Origin: an uncultured Planctomycetaceae bacterium
Lineage (GTDB): Bacteria; Planctomycetota; Planctomycetia; Planctomycetales; Planctomycetaceae
Direction: 5' to 3'
DNA: 13,841 bases
Assembly: GCA_903921605.1 (NCBI GenBank)
Contig: CAIXQV010000723.1
Location: 1-13,841, forward strand
Each line of letters starts with the position of its first letter. The first letter of the stretch is position 1. Positions 7,019 through 13,841 of this stretch are shown piece after piece. The notes beneath the pieces were generated by a model, which was not told where the DNA came from, did no database searches, and saw only the letters and a list, made by a program, of their open reading frames with translations. Position numbers and translations under genes: made by a program.

Positions 7019-7726
7019 TTAGGCATGAAGACGTTGCGTAATCAGGTCTGCCAAAATAGGAATTGACATGCCTTTCATGTAACACTCCCAAACACTGGTC
7101 CCAGAACCGTCCAGGATTCTGCCGTCGCCACATACCAACAGTTCCTTCTCCCCACGATTGAATAGAAATCCGCCCGGGTGATACTTCATGGAACTCTTCG
7201 GATCAAGCGATTCAATCTTGCTCGCAATGTGTTCAGGATGATTCCAAATAGCCATTTCACTGACCTCGAATCGCAGGGCGAGGTAAGCCGCAATTTCGAA
7301 GCAGAGTACATAGGAGTCGCCCCAACGCTTGTGACGACAGGAAGAATGCGACTTCGTTGGAAATACATCCACCGCGAGGTATTCAATCGCAAATCGCACC
7401 AAATCGGCTGTTGGCACGCCTTTCAAGCAATCTTCGATCAGCTGAAGACCGTGGTCTCCGGGACCGCCTCGCATCCAGTTTTCGACGTCACCGAACATCG
7501 TGAATCGGCCGAGCGGCCCAGCAGCCACTTGATTCACAGCACAGGGTATTTGGTTGATCGAGATTCCGTAATATCCCAGCCCTTCGTGAGCAATCACCCA
7601 CGGGACGAGGCCATGTGATGCGTAGAATCGCTTGCAAAATTCTGATGCGAGGAACCATGAGAGCCCCCAAGAATTGAGCGGTCCTTTGATTTGCCTCCAG
7701 CAATCGAACTGTGTAGATAAACTCAT
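7019..7726 (-). CDS. Unknown protein, 235 aa
   Basis: This protein was not recognised. It is soluble, rich in Trp, Tyr and Cys, and has no signal peptide. Notable stretches are 'WGLSWFLASEFCKRFYASHG', 'VIAHEGLGYYGISINQIPC', 'GDSYVLCFEIAAYLALRFEV' and 'YHPGGFLFNRGEKELLVCG'. The mixed alpha/beta look and size resemble immunity-type or other small accessory proteins, but that is only an impression. I chose the ATG at 7726 because the 34 residues upstream of it in the open frame look non-coding. TTAGG lies about 5 nt upstream. It points the same way as the GYF_2-like gene, separated by 146 nt, and the pair lies between the two palindromic repeats. Confidence 0.6.
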   Translation of the reverse strand: MSLSTQFDCWRQIKGPLNSWGLSWFLASEFCKRFYASHGLVPWVIAHEGLGYYGISINQIPCAVNQVAAGPLGRFTMFGDVENWMRGGPGDHGLQLIEDCLKGVPTADLVRFAIEYLAVDVFPTKSHSSCRHKRWGDSYVLCFEIAAYLALRFEVSEMAIWNHPEHIASKIESLDPKSSMKYHPGGFLFNRGEKELLVCGDGRILDGSGTSVWECYMKGMSIPILADLITQRLHA

Positions 7727-7807
7727 AATGCCTAACTTTAGAAAGCACGCGCCGTGTGATCTTGCCCAAGTCGAGCAGAAAACACAGGGAATGCAGGGGT
7801 ATGTTCC

Positions 7808-7857
7808 AATATCACAGGCTGCGTTCAATATCAGGTATTTAGACGCGTACTGATATT
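7808..7857. promoter_or_regulatory. AATATCAG dyad with a third half-site, possible operator
   Basis: AATATCAG (7827-7834) and its exact complement CTGATATT (7850-7857) form a dyad with a 15-nt gap, and a near copy, AATATCAC, lies at 7808-7815. The cluster is 80-130 nt upstream of the minus-strand gene starting at 7726. A regulator-binding site is possible. No regulator gene is adjacent. Confidence 0.35.
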
Positions 7858-7938
7858 CTAATTTTGACCGTTTGTCAGTCCGCTGCGAATCACAGCGGTA
7901 TCAACGGTTGCGGCCATTCGGGAATTGATTCACCGGAC

Positions 7939-7992
7939 GTTGTCAGCAGAACCCTATTGGACCATTGGAGGAACGAGGGTTGTGCTGACAAC
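7939..7992. repeat. Long palindromic repeat, copy 2
   Basis: The 17-nt arms GTTGTCAGCAGAACCCT and AGGGTTGTGCTGACAAC pair with one mismatch around a 20-nt centre containing CCATTGG. Its right arm differs from copy 1 at a single base. It lies 75 nt beyond the hsdR stop codon on the minus strand and on the far side of the two-gene segment from copy 1. The 7727-8067 gap holds only this and the AATATCAG dyad. Confidence 0.85.
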
Positions 7993-8067
7993 GCCGGACA
8001 GAACGAAGTCGTGTATTGCCGAATTCTGCTGTGTCGCCGCTCCCTGCCTGCCACCGCTTCGAGCCCT

Positions 8068-11000
8068 TCACGCCGCTGTCGCAATCGCCGTCGATCGTAC
8101 CTGCGCCAGAATTTCGATCAATCGATCAACCTGATCCGAACCGAACAAGCCCTCTGGCCCCAGCGGCGTCACATCTGTGAACGGTGATGCATAGAGTTGC
8201 GCTGGATCAAGCAGACCGTGTTCCGTCAGGTGATCGATGATCATGTTCAGGAACTCGATCTGACTTCCTGACAGATTCGTTCCCGTCAGAAACTGGGAAA
8301 ATGCTTGCTTCGCTGCGTCGCGATCCAGCCCAACCAGAGACCGCAGAAACAGACCCAGCCCCTCGGCCTCTTCGGTCGCTCGCTGAAGATCATCCTGATT
8401 CGCCGCGACGCCTTCGGTCAGAATCCGTTCCAGTTCGGCCATGTCGTTAGCCGTCAGCGGTTGATTTGTCCGCAGTTTATGAACCGCCGCCTGTTCCTGG
8501 TGCGACAGCAGAAACACTCGTACCTTAGCCCGGAATTTCTCCCACTGGTCCCGTGGAGCAAACTCCGGCAAACCCAGCTCAATCGCCGTCCCCAGTTCGT
8601 CTTCAAAGTTGGTGTAAATCGGCTTTCGCTTGTGCTTATCGATCAGACGCACCAGTAACCTCAAACGCAATCGGACAACTTCCAACATCGGCGTCGTGAC
8701 GTTCTGCCACCATTCTTCCGTCTGCAGATCCTGAATCAGCGGCATTTGTGTCTGAACCATCGGAATCGCCGATTTCTCTTCCAGCAGCCCGGCAATGCCC
8801 TTCACCTGCTCGCACAATCGTTCGAACGCAGGTTCCGACCGCAGAACCGCAAGCTGCAGATTCAGTAACAGCAGATCGAACCGCTTTGCCTCTTCGCCCT
8901 CAGCCTCAAGCTGAGTCGGCAAGCCAGCCACACGCTCAGACAGCTCCACAAATGCATCCGCTGTCAGTGAAATCCATGCGTCAGCCTGGGAGAATCTCTC
9001 GACGGTTCGACGATGCGGACGCACGACAAAGTTATCCGTGTTCATCGCCGCGACTTCACCACGCAGCAGCTCCGCCAGCATACTGCGAAGCTCACCTTCG
9101 TTTCGAGGCTCCGTATAACTTGCCGCCAGTTCACTCACACCCTCACCGGCTGCTGCTTCCTTCAGTTGGCGATCGAGCACACCGATCAGTTCCAGCCGGT
9201 TCTTGAACAGTCGCTTCCCAAGTGACTCACCAGCCGCGACATCGGTCGCTTCCGGGTTCTGACTGAAGAACTCCAGATTCTGGCAGTAGTCGAACAGGAA
9301 AAAGAACTCTTTGTCCTTCCCCGGCGCGAAGAGGTCTTTGCACAATCGAGTCCCACGCCCCAGCATCTGCCAGAACTTTGTCTTCGACCGCACCAGTTTG
9401 AAGAACACCAGATTGACCACTTCCGGAATGTCGATTCCGGTGTCCAGCATATCCACGGAGATCGCGATGTGCGGCAGTTTGTCTTTCTGCGAAAAACTCT
9501 CAATCAGCGACTGGGCGTACTCGGTCTTGAACGTGATCACTCGGGCGAACTCGCCCTTGTAGTGCGGATAGTTGGCGTTGAACCGAGCGGCAATATACTC
9601 AGCGTGATCGTTGTTCTTGGCAAAGATGATCGTCTTCCCCAACCGATCACCGCCCGCCACTTTCAGGCCATGTGTCATCACATGTTCCAGCACCTTATCG
9701 ACCGTGTCCTGGTTGAACAACCATTTATTGACGGCTTCGGCTCCAACTCGATCCGGGGGATCGCCCTCTTCGTCCCATTCCAGCGCGTCCCACTGGTCTT
9801 TTTCCTCGTCTGACAGATCTTCGTATTTGATTCCTTCCCGTTGGAACCTCAGCGGCACGGATACCGATTTGGGAGGCACCAGGAATCCGTCACGCACGGC
9901 TTCATCCAGACCGTAGTTATCGGTCGGAACACCACTTTCCAGATCAAACAACCCATAGGTGTTGTGATCGACTTCATCTTTCGGAGTCGCCGTGAGCCCC
10001 ACCAGCGGTGCATCGTAGTAGTTCAGGATGGCCCTGTATTTCTGGAACACAGACCGGTGCGCCTCATCAATCACTATCAGGTCAAAGTGCCCGACACCGA
10101 ACCTGCGCTGTCCGTCCTTCGCTTCATCAATCAGTCCCATCATTGTGGGATACGTGCTGATGTAGACACGACCTTCCGTGTCCTTTTCCGTCACCAGATT
10201 CACAGGTGCGGCATCCGGCAGAAACTTCTTGAAGTTGCCACCCGCCTGGATCACCAGCGCCACTCGGTCCGCCAGAAACAGAATTCGCTTCGCCCAGTTC
10301 GTCCGCATCAACAGATCACACAGGGCAATCACCGTCCGCGTCTTCCCAGCCCCGGTCGCCATCACCAGCAGAGCCTTTCGCAGATGATCATTTTCGAACG
10401 CCTCACAGATCCGACGGATCGCCCGCGTCTGATAGTACCTCTCAACGATCGTGTTGCTGATACTGGCATCGGCCAGAGACTTGCGAGTCGTCCGCCGCTG
10501 GATCAGCAGTTCCAGTTCAGCCTTCTTGTAGAACCCCTGCACTGGTCGCGGTGGATAGTTGACGTCATCCCAGATCCAGTGTTCATAGCCATTGGAATAG
10601 AAGATCACCGGTCGCTGGTCGTACATCGCTTCCAGGCAATCAGCGTACAGCTTCGCCTGCTGTTGACCTACACGAGCATCACGTTTCGTCCGTTTCGCTT
10701 CCACCAGTCCCAGCGGTTTTCCGTCATCTCCCCACAGGACATAATCGACGAAACCTGTGTTCTGTTCGTTCGGCATCCCGGACACTTCGAATTCCCGATC
10801 AGCCGTCTGATCCAGCGGCCAGCCAGCTTCCTTCAATAGCATGTCGATGAAATAGTCGCGAGTCTGAGCTTCTGAGTAATCATGATTGTCCGGCTGAGCC
10901 GTTGCCGCTCGTCGTGCTTCCGCCACTTCCGCCCGCAACCGCCTAAGTTCTGCGTCCAGCGAATTCTTGTCCGCCAGCAGAGTGGACAGCTTTTCGTCCT

Positions 11001-11496
11001 TGTCACGCAGCTCCGCCCCGATCTTCTGCAACTGCTCCAGCGTCTGCCTGGGGATCGGAGTCGTCTTCGGAAGTAAAGCAGCATCAAACGTCAGCCCGGC
11101 TGTCGGACGGCCTTGGCGGCCATACGTATGAGCCAGCCAGTAGCACACATGAAACAACTCCCGGACTGCAACGACGGAATCGCTTTCCGGAATCGGTCGA
11201 TGATGATGCACCGCCCGGTTGCCCAGCGTGACAATCACTTTGGCTTTGTTGAACACTGCATCACCGGCAGTCTGCTTGAACGTCGGTTCATGGATCAGAG
11301 CCGAGATATTGTCCTGGTATGGCAGCTTCAGACCGCTGTCGAACTTGAACGCCCACGAAACCGCCAGTTCCAGTGTGCGTCGAGCGTAGAAACAAGCGGT
11401 GCGCGGATCGGGGATTGCCAGTGATTCCGCCTTTATCGCGGATTCCAGAATGTTCGGCCATTCGGATTGCAGGAATTGAAAGTTGGATTCGCTGAT
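8068..11496 (-). CDS. hsdR: Type I restriction enzyme, R (restriction/translocase) subunit
   Basis: HsdR is the motor and nuclease subunit of a type I restriction-modification complex. From the ATC at 11496 it has 1142 residues. In order: a DUF4145-like N-terminus ('FQFLQSEWPNILESAIKAES', about 5-110); a coiled coil (about 152-202); a PD-(D/E)xK nuclease with D251 and E266-A-K268, then 'GQQQAKLYAD'; helicase motifs 'MATGAGKTRTVIAL' (K385), 'VIDEAH' (D477-H480), 'GLTATP' and 'LGRGTRLCKDL' (about 710-720); and an EcoEI_R_C-like C-terminus. All catalytic motifs are intact. No ATG, GTG, TTG or CTG exists between the upstream in-frame TGA and the conserved N-terminus. ATC at 11496 follows AAGGAG by 8 nt and aligns with the usual start. 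GTG 11256 would delete the first 80 residues, which are homologous to other HsdR proteins. It is the last gene of the minus-strand operon. Confidence 0.93.
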   Translation of the reverse strand: MSESNFQFLQSEWPNILESAIKAESLAIPDPRTACFYARRTLELAVSWAFKFDSGLKLPYQDNISALIHEPTFKQTAGDAVFNKAKVIVTLGNRAVHHHRPIPESDSVVAVRELFHVCYWLAHTYGRQGRPTAGLTFDAALLPKTTPIPRQTLEQLQKIGAELRDKDEKLSTLLADKNSLDAELRRLRAEVAEARRAATAQPDNHDYSEAQTRDYFIDMLLKEAGWPLDQTADREFEVSGMPNEQNTGFVDYVLWGDDGKPLGLVEAKRTKRDARVGQQQAKLYADCLEAMYDQRPVIFYSNGYEHWIWDDVNYPPRPVQGFYKKAELELLIQRRTTRKSLADASISNTIVERYYQTRAIRRICEAFENDHLRKALLVMATGAGKTRTVIALCDLLMRTNWAKRILFLADRVALVIQAGGNFKKFLPDAAPVNLVTEKDTEGRVYISTYPTMMGLIDEAKDGQRRFGVGHFDLIVIDEAHRSVFQKYRAILNYYDAPLVGLTATPKDEVDHNTYGLFDLESGVPTDNYGLDEAVRDGFLVPPKSVSVPLRFQREGIKYEDLSDEEKDQWDALEWDEEGDPPDRVGAEAVNKWLFNQDTVDKVLEHVMTHGLKVAGGDRLGKTIIFAKNNDHAEYIAARFNANYPHYKGEFARVITFKTEYAQSLIESFSQKDKLPHIAISVDMLDTGIDIPEVVNLVFFKLVRSKTKFWQMLGRGTRLCKDLFAPGKDKEFFFLFDYCQNLEFFSQNPEATDVAAGESLGKRLFKNRLELIGVLDRQLKEAAAGEGVSELAASYTEPRNEGELRSMLAELLRGEVAAMNTDNFVVRPHRRTVERFSQADAWISLTADAFVELSERVAGLPTQLEAEGEEAKRFDLLLLNLQLAVLRSEPAFERLCEQVKGIAGLLEEKSAIPMVQTQMPLIQDLQTEEWWQNVTTPMLEVVRLRLRLLVRLIDKHKRKPIYTNFEDELGTAIELGLPEFAPRDQWEKFRAKVRVFLLSHQEQAAVHKLRTNQPLTANDMAELERILTEGVAANQDDLQRATEEAEGLGLFLRSLVGLDRDAAKQAFSQFLTGTNLSGSQIEFLNMIIDHLTEHGLLDPAQLYASPFTDVTPLGPEGLFGSDQVDRLIEILAQVRSTAIATAA

Positions 11497-11510
11497 TGGC
11501 CCGGCTCCTT
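11494..11510 (-). promoter_or_regulatory. Shine-Dalgarno and non-standard ATC start of hsdR
   Basis: On the minus strand AAGGAG is followed by CCGGGCCA and then ATC AGC GAA TCC AAC TTT, giving M/I-SESNFQFLQ. An ATG a little further upstream (11519-11517) is in another frame and would need a frameshift to reach hsdR. Confidence 0.6.
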
Positions 11511-11523
11511 GATACTCATTGGC

Positions 11524-12321
11524 TCAGGGAGCTTCCGAGAACTCATTTTCGATCGTTATGGAGTCCACTCCATCGATCGTTTCAAATTGCTCACCGCTCA
11601 TCGGCTCGTAGCCTTCAGGCCAGCAGCCTTTAAACGATACCAGCAATCGCTGGCTCGGCGGCGCTGGAGGAAGGTTCAAACGGCTTACAGAAGCACCAAC
11701 CGAACCTGCACACTGCAATATCACCTCACTCAGATCCTCAATCAGATACCGGGGTGCATATCCAATCACAACACGATCCAGAGTCTGAATCTGTATCGCG
11801 AATCCTGTCGCCGGGTTCGTCGCCTCAATGGCGATACCGAGTTGCTCCCCAGGCTGAAGCGAAAGGATTCTGGCCGCACCGTCTGGATGAATGTGCCGCC
11901 AGCCGTGGAGGAAAAACTTGATTGCAAAACTGCCGTCTTCTGATCGTTCGACTTTTGGAAAGATTTCGAGATTGTCAGTTGCTCGTCGCCCTTCGCTGAC
12001 AGCCAGCACTTCAATCGGATCGAAAGACTCATTGGCGTCTGGCTCCAGATCCAGGCGTCGCAAATGCTCACGGAAGCCGGGCCGGTTTACATTCTGCAGG
12101 CGATTCGCGAAAAAGGGGAACAATTCCCCGCTGACATATTCCAATCCAAACTCCGGGAAGCTGTCAAAGGGAACGAAACCACATTGTTCAGCGGCATCCA
12201 TCGCGCCCCATAAATAGCGGAAGCGATACAGATTTCCCGCGACATCCGCATCAAGTCGGCCCACTGGGAACCAACCGAGCGAATTCTGGGCATCTTTCCA
12301 CGCAACGAACAACGTTTTCAT
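11524..12321 (-). CDS. HipS-like N-subdomain plus HIRAN domain protein
   Basis: The protein has 265 residues in two parts. Residues 1-80 ('LFVAWKDAQNSLGWFPVGRL', 'NLYRFRYLW', 'ELFPFFANRL') follow the pattern of HipA N-subdomain 1 or free-standing HipS: a short strand with the protein's own tag, the 'Y.F.Y' strand, and the 'FF.N.L' helix. Residues about 132-200 ('LQPGEQLGIAIEATNPATGF', 'VVIGYAPRYLIEDL') match the HIRAN pattern (PF08797), known to bind single-stranded 3' DNA ends in HLTF. The C-terminus is hydrophilic. The ATG at 12321 overlaps the stop of the kinase gene (ATGA), which favours it over the in-frame start at 12399. In HipBST systems HipS restrains the kinase HipT; a similar partner role is inferred here. 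The HIRAN call is fairly good and the HipS likeness moderate. Confidence 0.75.
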   Translation of the reverse strand: MKTLFVAWKDAQNSLGWFPVGRLDADVAGNLYRFRYLWGAMDAAEQCGFVPFDSFPEFGLEYVSGELFPFFANRLQNVNRPGFREHLRRLDLEPDANESFDPIEVLAVSEGRRATDNLEIFPKVERSEDGSFAIKFFLHGWRHIHPDGAARILSLQPGEQLGIAIEATNPATGFAIQIQTLDRVVIGYAPRYLIEDLSEVILQCAGSVGASVSRLNLPPAPPSQRLLVSFKGCWPEGYEPMSGEQFETIDGVDSITIENEFSEAP

Positions 12322-13226
12322 TGAACCATACCGATCAAAATCTCGCGAGTCTTCCGGACGAATTCGGCCACAAACTCCCGCTGTGCATCCGAAATCCATC
12401 CAACCGGAATTCTATCAAGGATACCGCTCAGGTTCTCGGAAGTCACGCTTTCAACTGCAACGAACCAGGACCGAAAGAGATCTGGATTGGAAACCGCCAG
12501 ACGGCGCACCAATTCCATCGGACAGACAGCCTGATCGCCCAGTTCGGACAGATAAATGGCTCCCGGCCCTTTCTGAATGTAGGCTTCCAGTCTGTTCTCA
12601 CGCAAGAACAGTCGCCGCCTTTCATCCTTCATTTCACGTCCCAGCGATGAGGCGTGGTCAAACGACGGTGCAAGTCGATAAGTGACCCCCCTTTTCAATT
12701 CTCGACGCAACAAAGCCCAATTCTCATGGTGCCGGTCAGTGTTTCCAATCAACGCATCAAGCACCAGATACCCTGCGAACTGCCGCATGACTTCTTCGCA
12801 CGTCCCTTTGCACACCTGCATGATCGCCTGACGAATCCGCTCGAAAGTGTGATCTGACGTTCTTCGTGTTCGGGCTCGGTCATAGCCCATGACACGGCCA
12901 GCGATGATTTCGTTCCCGTGGACCAGAACCTCACCCGACTCCTGAACATCCCGTGAAATCGTGCCGCGAATGCCACCGTACTCCGCGAGTTCCGTCCGTG
13001 CGCAGGGGACGTGGATCAGGGTGGCCAACTCCTGAGCAATCTTCTCGGCAAGATGCTCCATCTTTTCCGGCTCCTGACGTGGCTGCTTGAACAGCCATCG
13101 ACCGCCACCTGATGCTTCCGGTGGCAACTGACACCAGAACTTGTCTTTGCCTCCCATTGGCTCATCCAGAAGGATCATGGCGTCCGTGATCTGGATGATG
13201 GGAAAGGGTTCGGATGGCACGATCAC
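12318..13226 (-). CDS. HipA-like serine/threonine kinase (toxin-type), short form
   Basis: The protein has 302 residues and matches the HipA C-terminal kinase family (PF07804 type). Visible motifs are a glycine loop 'EPMGGKDKFW' near residue 25, the ATP-binding lysine in 'RWLFKQP' (K47), 'HLAEKIAQELATLIHVPCAR' (N-lobe helix), the catalytic loop 'LIGNTDRHHENWAL' (D164, N169) and the metal-binding 'APSFDHASS' (D190). All are intact. The protein begins at the glycine loop, so it lacks HipA N-subdomain 1, as HipT does. The loop lacks the serine that E. coli HipA autophosphorylates. HipA phosphorylates glutamyl-tRNA synthetase and HipT tryptophanyl-tRNA synthetase; the target here is unknown. The GTG start at 13226 overlaps the hsdS stop (GTGA), with GGGGGG 4 nt upstream. 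No HipB-type helix-turn-helix gene is adjacent. Confidence 0.85.
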   Translation of the reverse strand: MIVPSEPFPIIQITDAMILLDEPMGGKDKFWCQLPPEASGGGRWLFKQPRQEPEKMEHLAEKIAQELATLIHVPCARTELAEYGGIRGTISRDVQESGEVLVHGNEIIAGRVMGYDRARTRRTSDHTFERIRQAIMQVCKGTCEEVMRQFAGYLVLDALIGNTDRHHENWALLRRELKRGVTYRLAPSFDHASSLGREMKDERRRLFLRENRLEAYIQKGPGAIYLSELGDQAVCPMELVRRLAVSNPDLFRSWFVAVESVTSENLSGILDRIPVGWISDAQREFVAEFVRKTREILIGMVQ

Positions 13227-13841
13227 AATTCCCCCCGGAAGGCTCGGTGCTGGAGGGTGGCGAAGAGTGCGTCCAGCTCCGCCAGCGACGCGCGGTGGGC
13301 CGACTTCAGCGTCTCCACCGCCGTCACTCGGCGGGCAAATTCTCGCTGCAAAGAGAGTTCCGGCTGTGGAATGCGAATTTGCCGAATCATCGAGAGGTTT
13401 AGATTCTTCTGACGGACTCCCCTTTGAAGACGGCGGAAGTGTTCCCTGCCAATCATGATCGCGAAGTAGACGTACAACGTCTCTGCGAGCGTCGCGTCGA
13501 TGGTCGCGAATGCAATGGCTTGGTTACACGAACAGTCTACACCCGCAATACTGGTCTTCAACGCTGCTGTATCATACATACCAAGCATGAGGGCACCAGA
13601 CGCAACTCGCTTTGCCGCAGTTTCGGCAAGTGCCAAGTTCGAAATGTGCTCTTCGCTTTTAACGACAAACATTTCGTTGAGCTCTCCCGAGGAAAACCAA
13701 GGGATCGGACCTTCAAAATAATGGTCGCGGGAACGCGGTGGAGTCCCGCCGCTTGCCCAGTTCCCAAGTCGACCCAATGAAATCGTTGGCAGATTTTTCG
13801 AATTGCGTGCCGGGTCGCCGAAGAGGTCGAGGAAGAGGGAT
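13223..13841 (-). CDS. hsdS: Type I restriction-modification specificity subunit, N-terminus off the window
   Basis: HsdS recognises the target sequence and holds the methylase and motor subunits. The frame is open to the window edge, so only the last 205 residues are seen; a TTG at 13777 is internal. The visible part starts in the central conserved region ('SLFLDLFGDPARNSKNLPTI'), continues with a target-recognition domain ('LGNWASGGTPPRSRDHYFEG', 'IPWFSSGEL', 'GMYDTAALKTSIAG', 'CNQAIAF', 'IRIPQPELSLQREFARRV'), and ends in the C-terminal helix 'SLAELDALFATLQHRAFRGE'. This is the second of the usual two recognition domains and looks complete. The stop overlaps the GTG start of the kinase gene, so the two are translationally coupled. 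hsdM and the first half of hsdS are expected to the right. Confidence 0.92.
   Translation of the reverse strand, partial: SLFLDLFGDPARNSKNLPTISLGRLGNWASGGTPPRSRDHYFEGPIPWFSSGELNEMFVVKSEEHISNLALAETAAKRVASGALMLGMYDTAALKTSIAGVDCSCNQAIAFATIDATLAETLYVYFAIMIGREHFRRLQRGVRQKNLNLSMIRQIRIPQPELSLQREFARRVTAVETLKSAHRASLAELDALFATLQHRAFRGEL

Noticed and set aside
6185..7992. The two palindromes as integron attC sites
   Set aside because: The outer ends do not fit the RYYYAAC/GTTRRRY core pattern, and the arms pair without the extrahelical bases typical of attC.
9841..10839. 332-codon plus-strand open frame inside hsdR
   Set aside because: It is the reverse-strand shadow of the HsdR helicase/nuclease region, which has intact motifs. 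Its His/Arg/Gln-rich composition is typical of antisense frames.
11256..11258. GTG at 11256 as the hsdR start
   Set aside because: About 80 further in-frame residues upstream match the usual HsdR N-terminus, so this GTG is an internal valine codon.
11467..11943. 158-codon plus-strand open frame opposite the HIRAN gene
   Set aside because: It is a shadow of the HIRAN-domain gene, with no motif or plausible ribosome binding site.
13558..13780. Small open frames on both strands opposite or overlapping hsdS
   Set aside because: They are out-of-frame or antisense reads of the HsdS recognition domain.

Overview
The window most likely comes from a planctomycete (Planctomycetota). The signs are a SUMF1/FGE-type domain fused behind beta-propeller-like repeats, a GYF_2-like domain on a two-helix membrane protein, the moderate GC content, and the many lineage-type hypothetical genes. 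This assignment comes from family knowledge, not from a marker gene. No rRNA, tRNA, CRISPR array or insertion sequence was recognised.

Left part (about 1-6.2 kb). A 5'-truncated FGE-domain protein opens the window. A small zinc-ribbon protein follows on the minus strand. Next come four plus-strand genes that look like the replication and control core of an integrative element: an unknown protein of about 256 aa with its own terminator, an excisionase-like helix-turn-helix protein coupled by an ATGA overlap to a coiled-coil protein and closed by a second terminator, and a large primase/helicase-like protein (NrS-1-type PrimPol-like N-terminus plus DUF3987). No integrase is visible.

Middle part (about 6.2-8.0 kb). 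Two minus-strand genes of uncertain function (a GYF_2-like membrane protein and a 235 aa unknown protein) lie between two copies of a striking 54-55 nt palindrome. The same stretch holds an 11-nt G tract within a small inverted repeat, and a short stretch that may belong to a dispersed planctomycete repeat.

Right part (about 8.0-13.84 kb). A tightly packed minus-strand operon reads hsdS (cut by the window edge), HipA-type kinase, HipS-like/HIRAN protein, hsdR. The first three are joined by GTGA and ATGA stop/start overlaps, and hsdR follows after a 27-nt gap. hsdM is expected beyond the right edge. hsdR lacks any standard start codon at its homologous N-terminus; an ATC codon preceded by AAGGAG sits exactly where ATG is expected.

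The main candidate for a new system is this type I restriction-modification operon with an embedded split HipA-like toxin module. The kinase lacks HipA N-subdomain 1, while the next protein appears to carry that subdomain fused to a HIRAN DNA-binding domain. By analogy with PrrC and RloC beside type I systems, and with the HipBST toxin system, it may be a fail-safe abortive-infection device that monitors the restriction complex. This function is inference.
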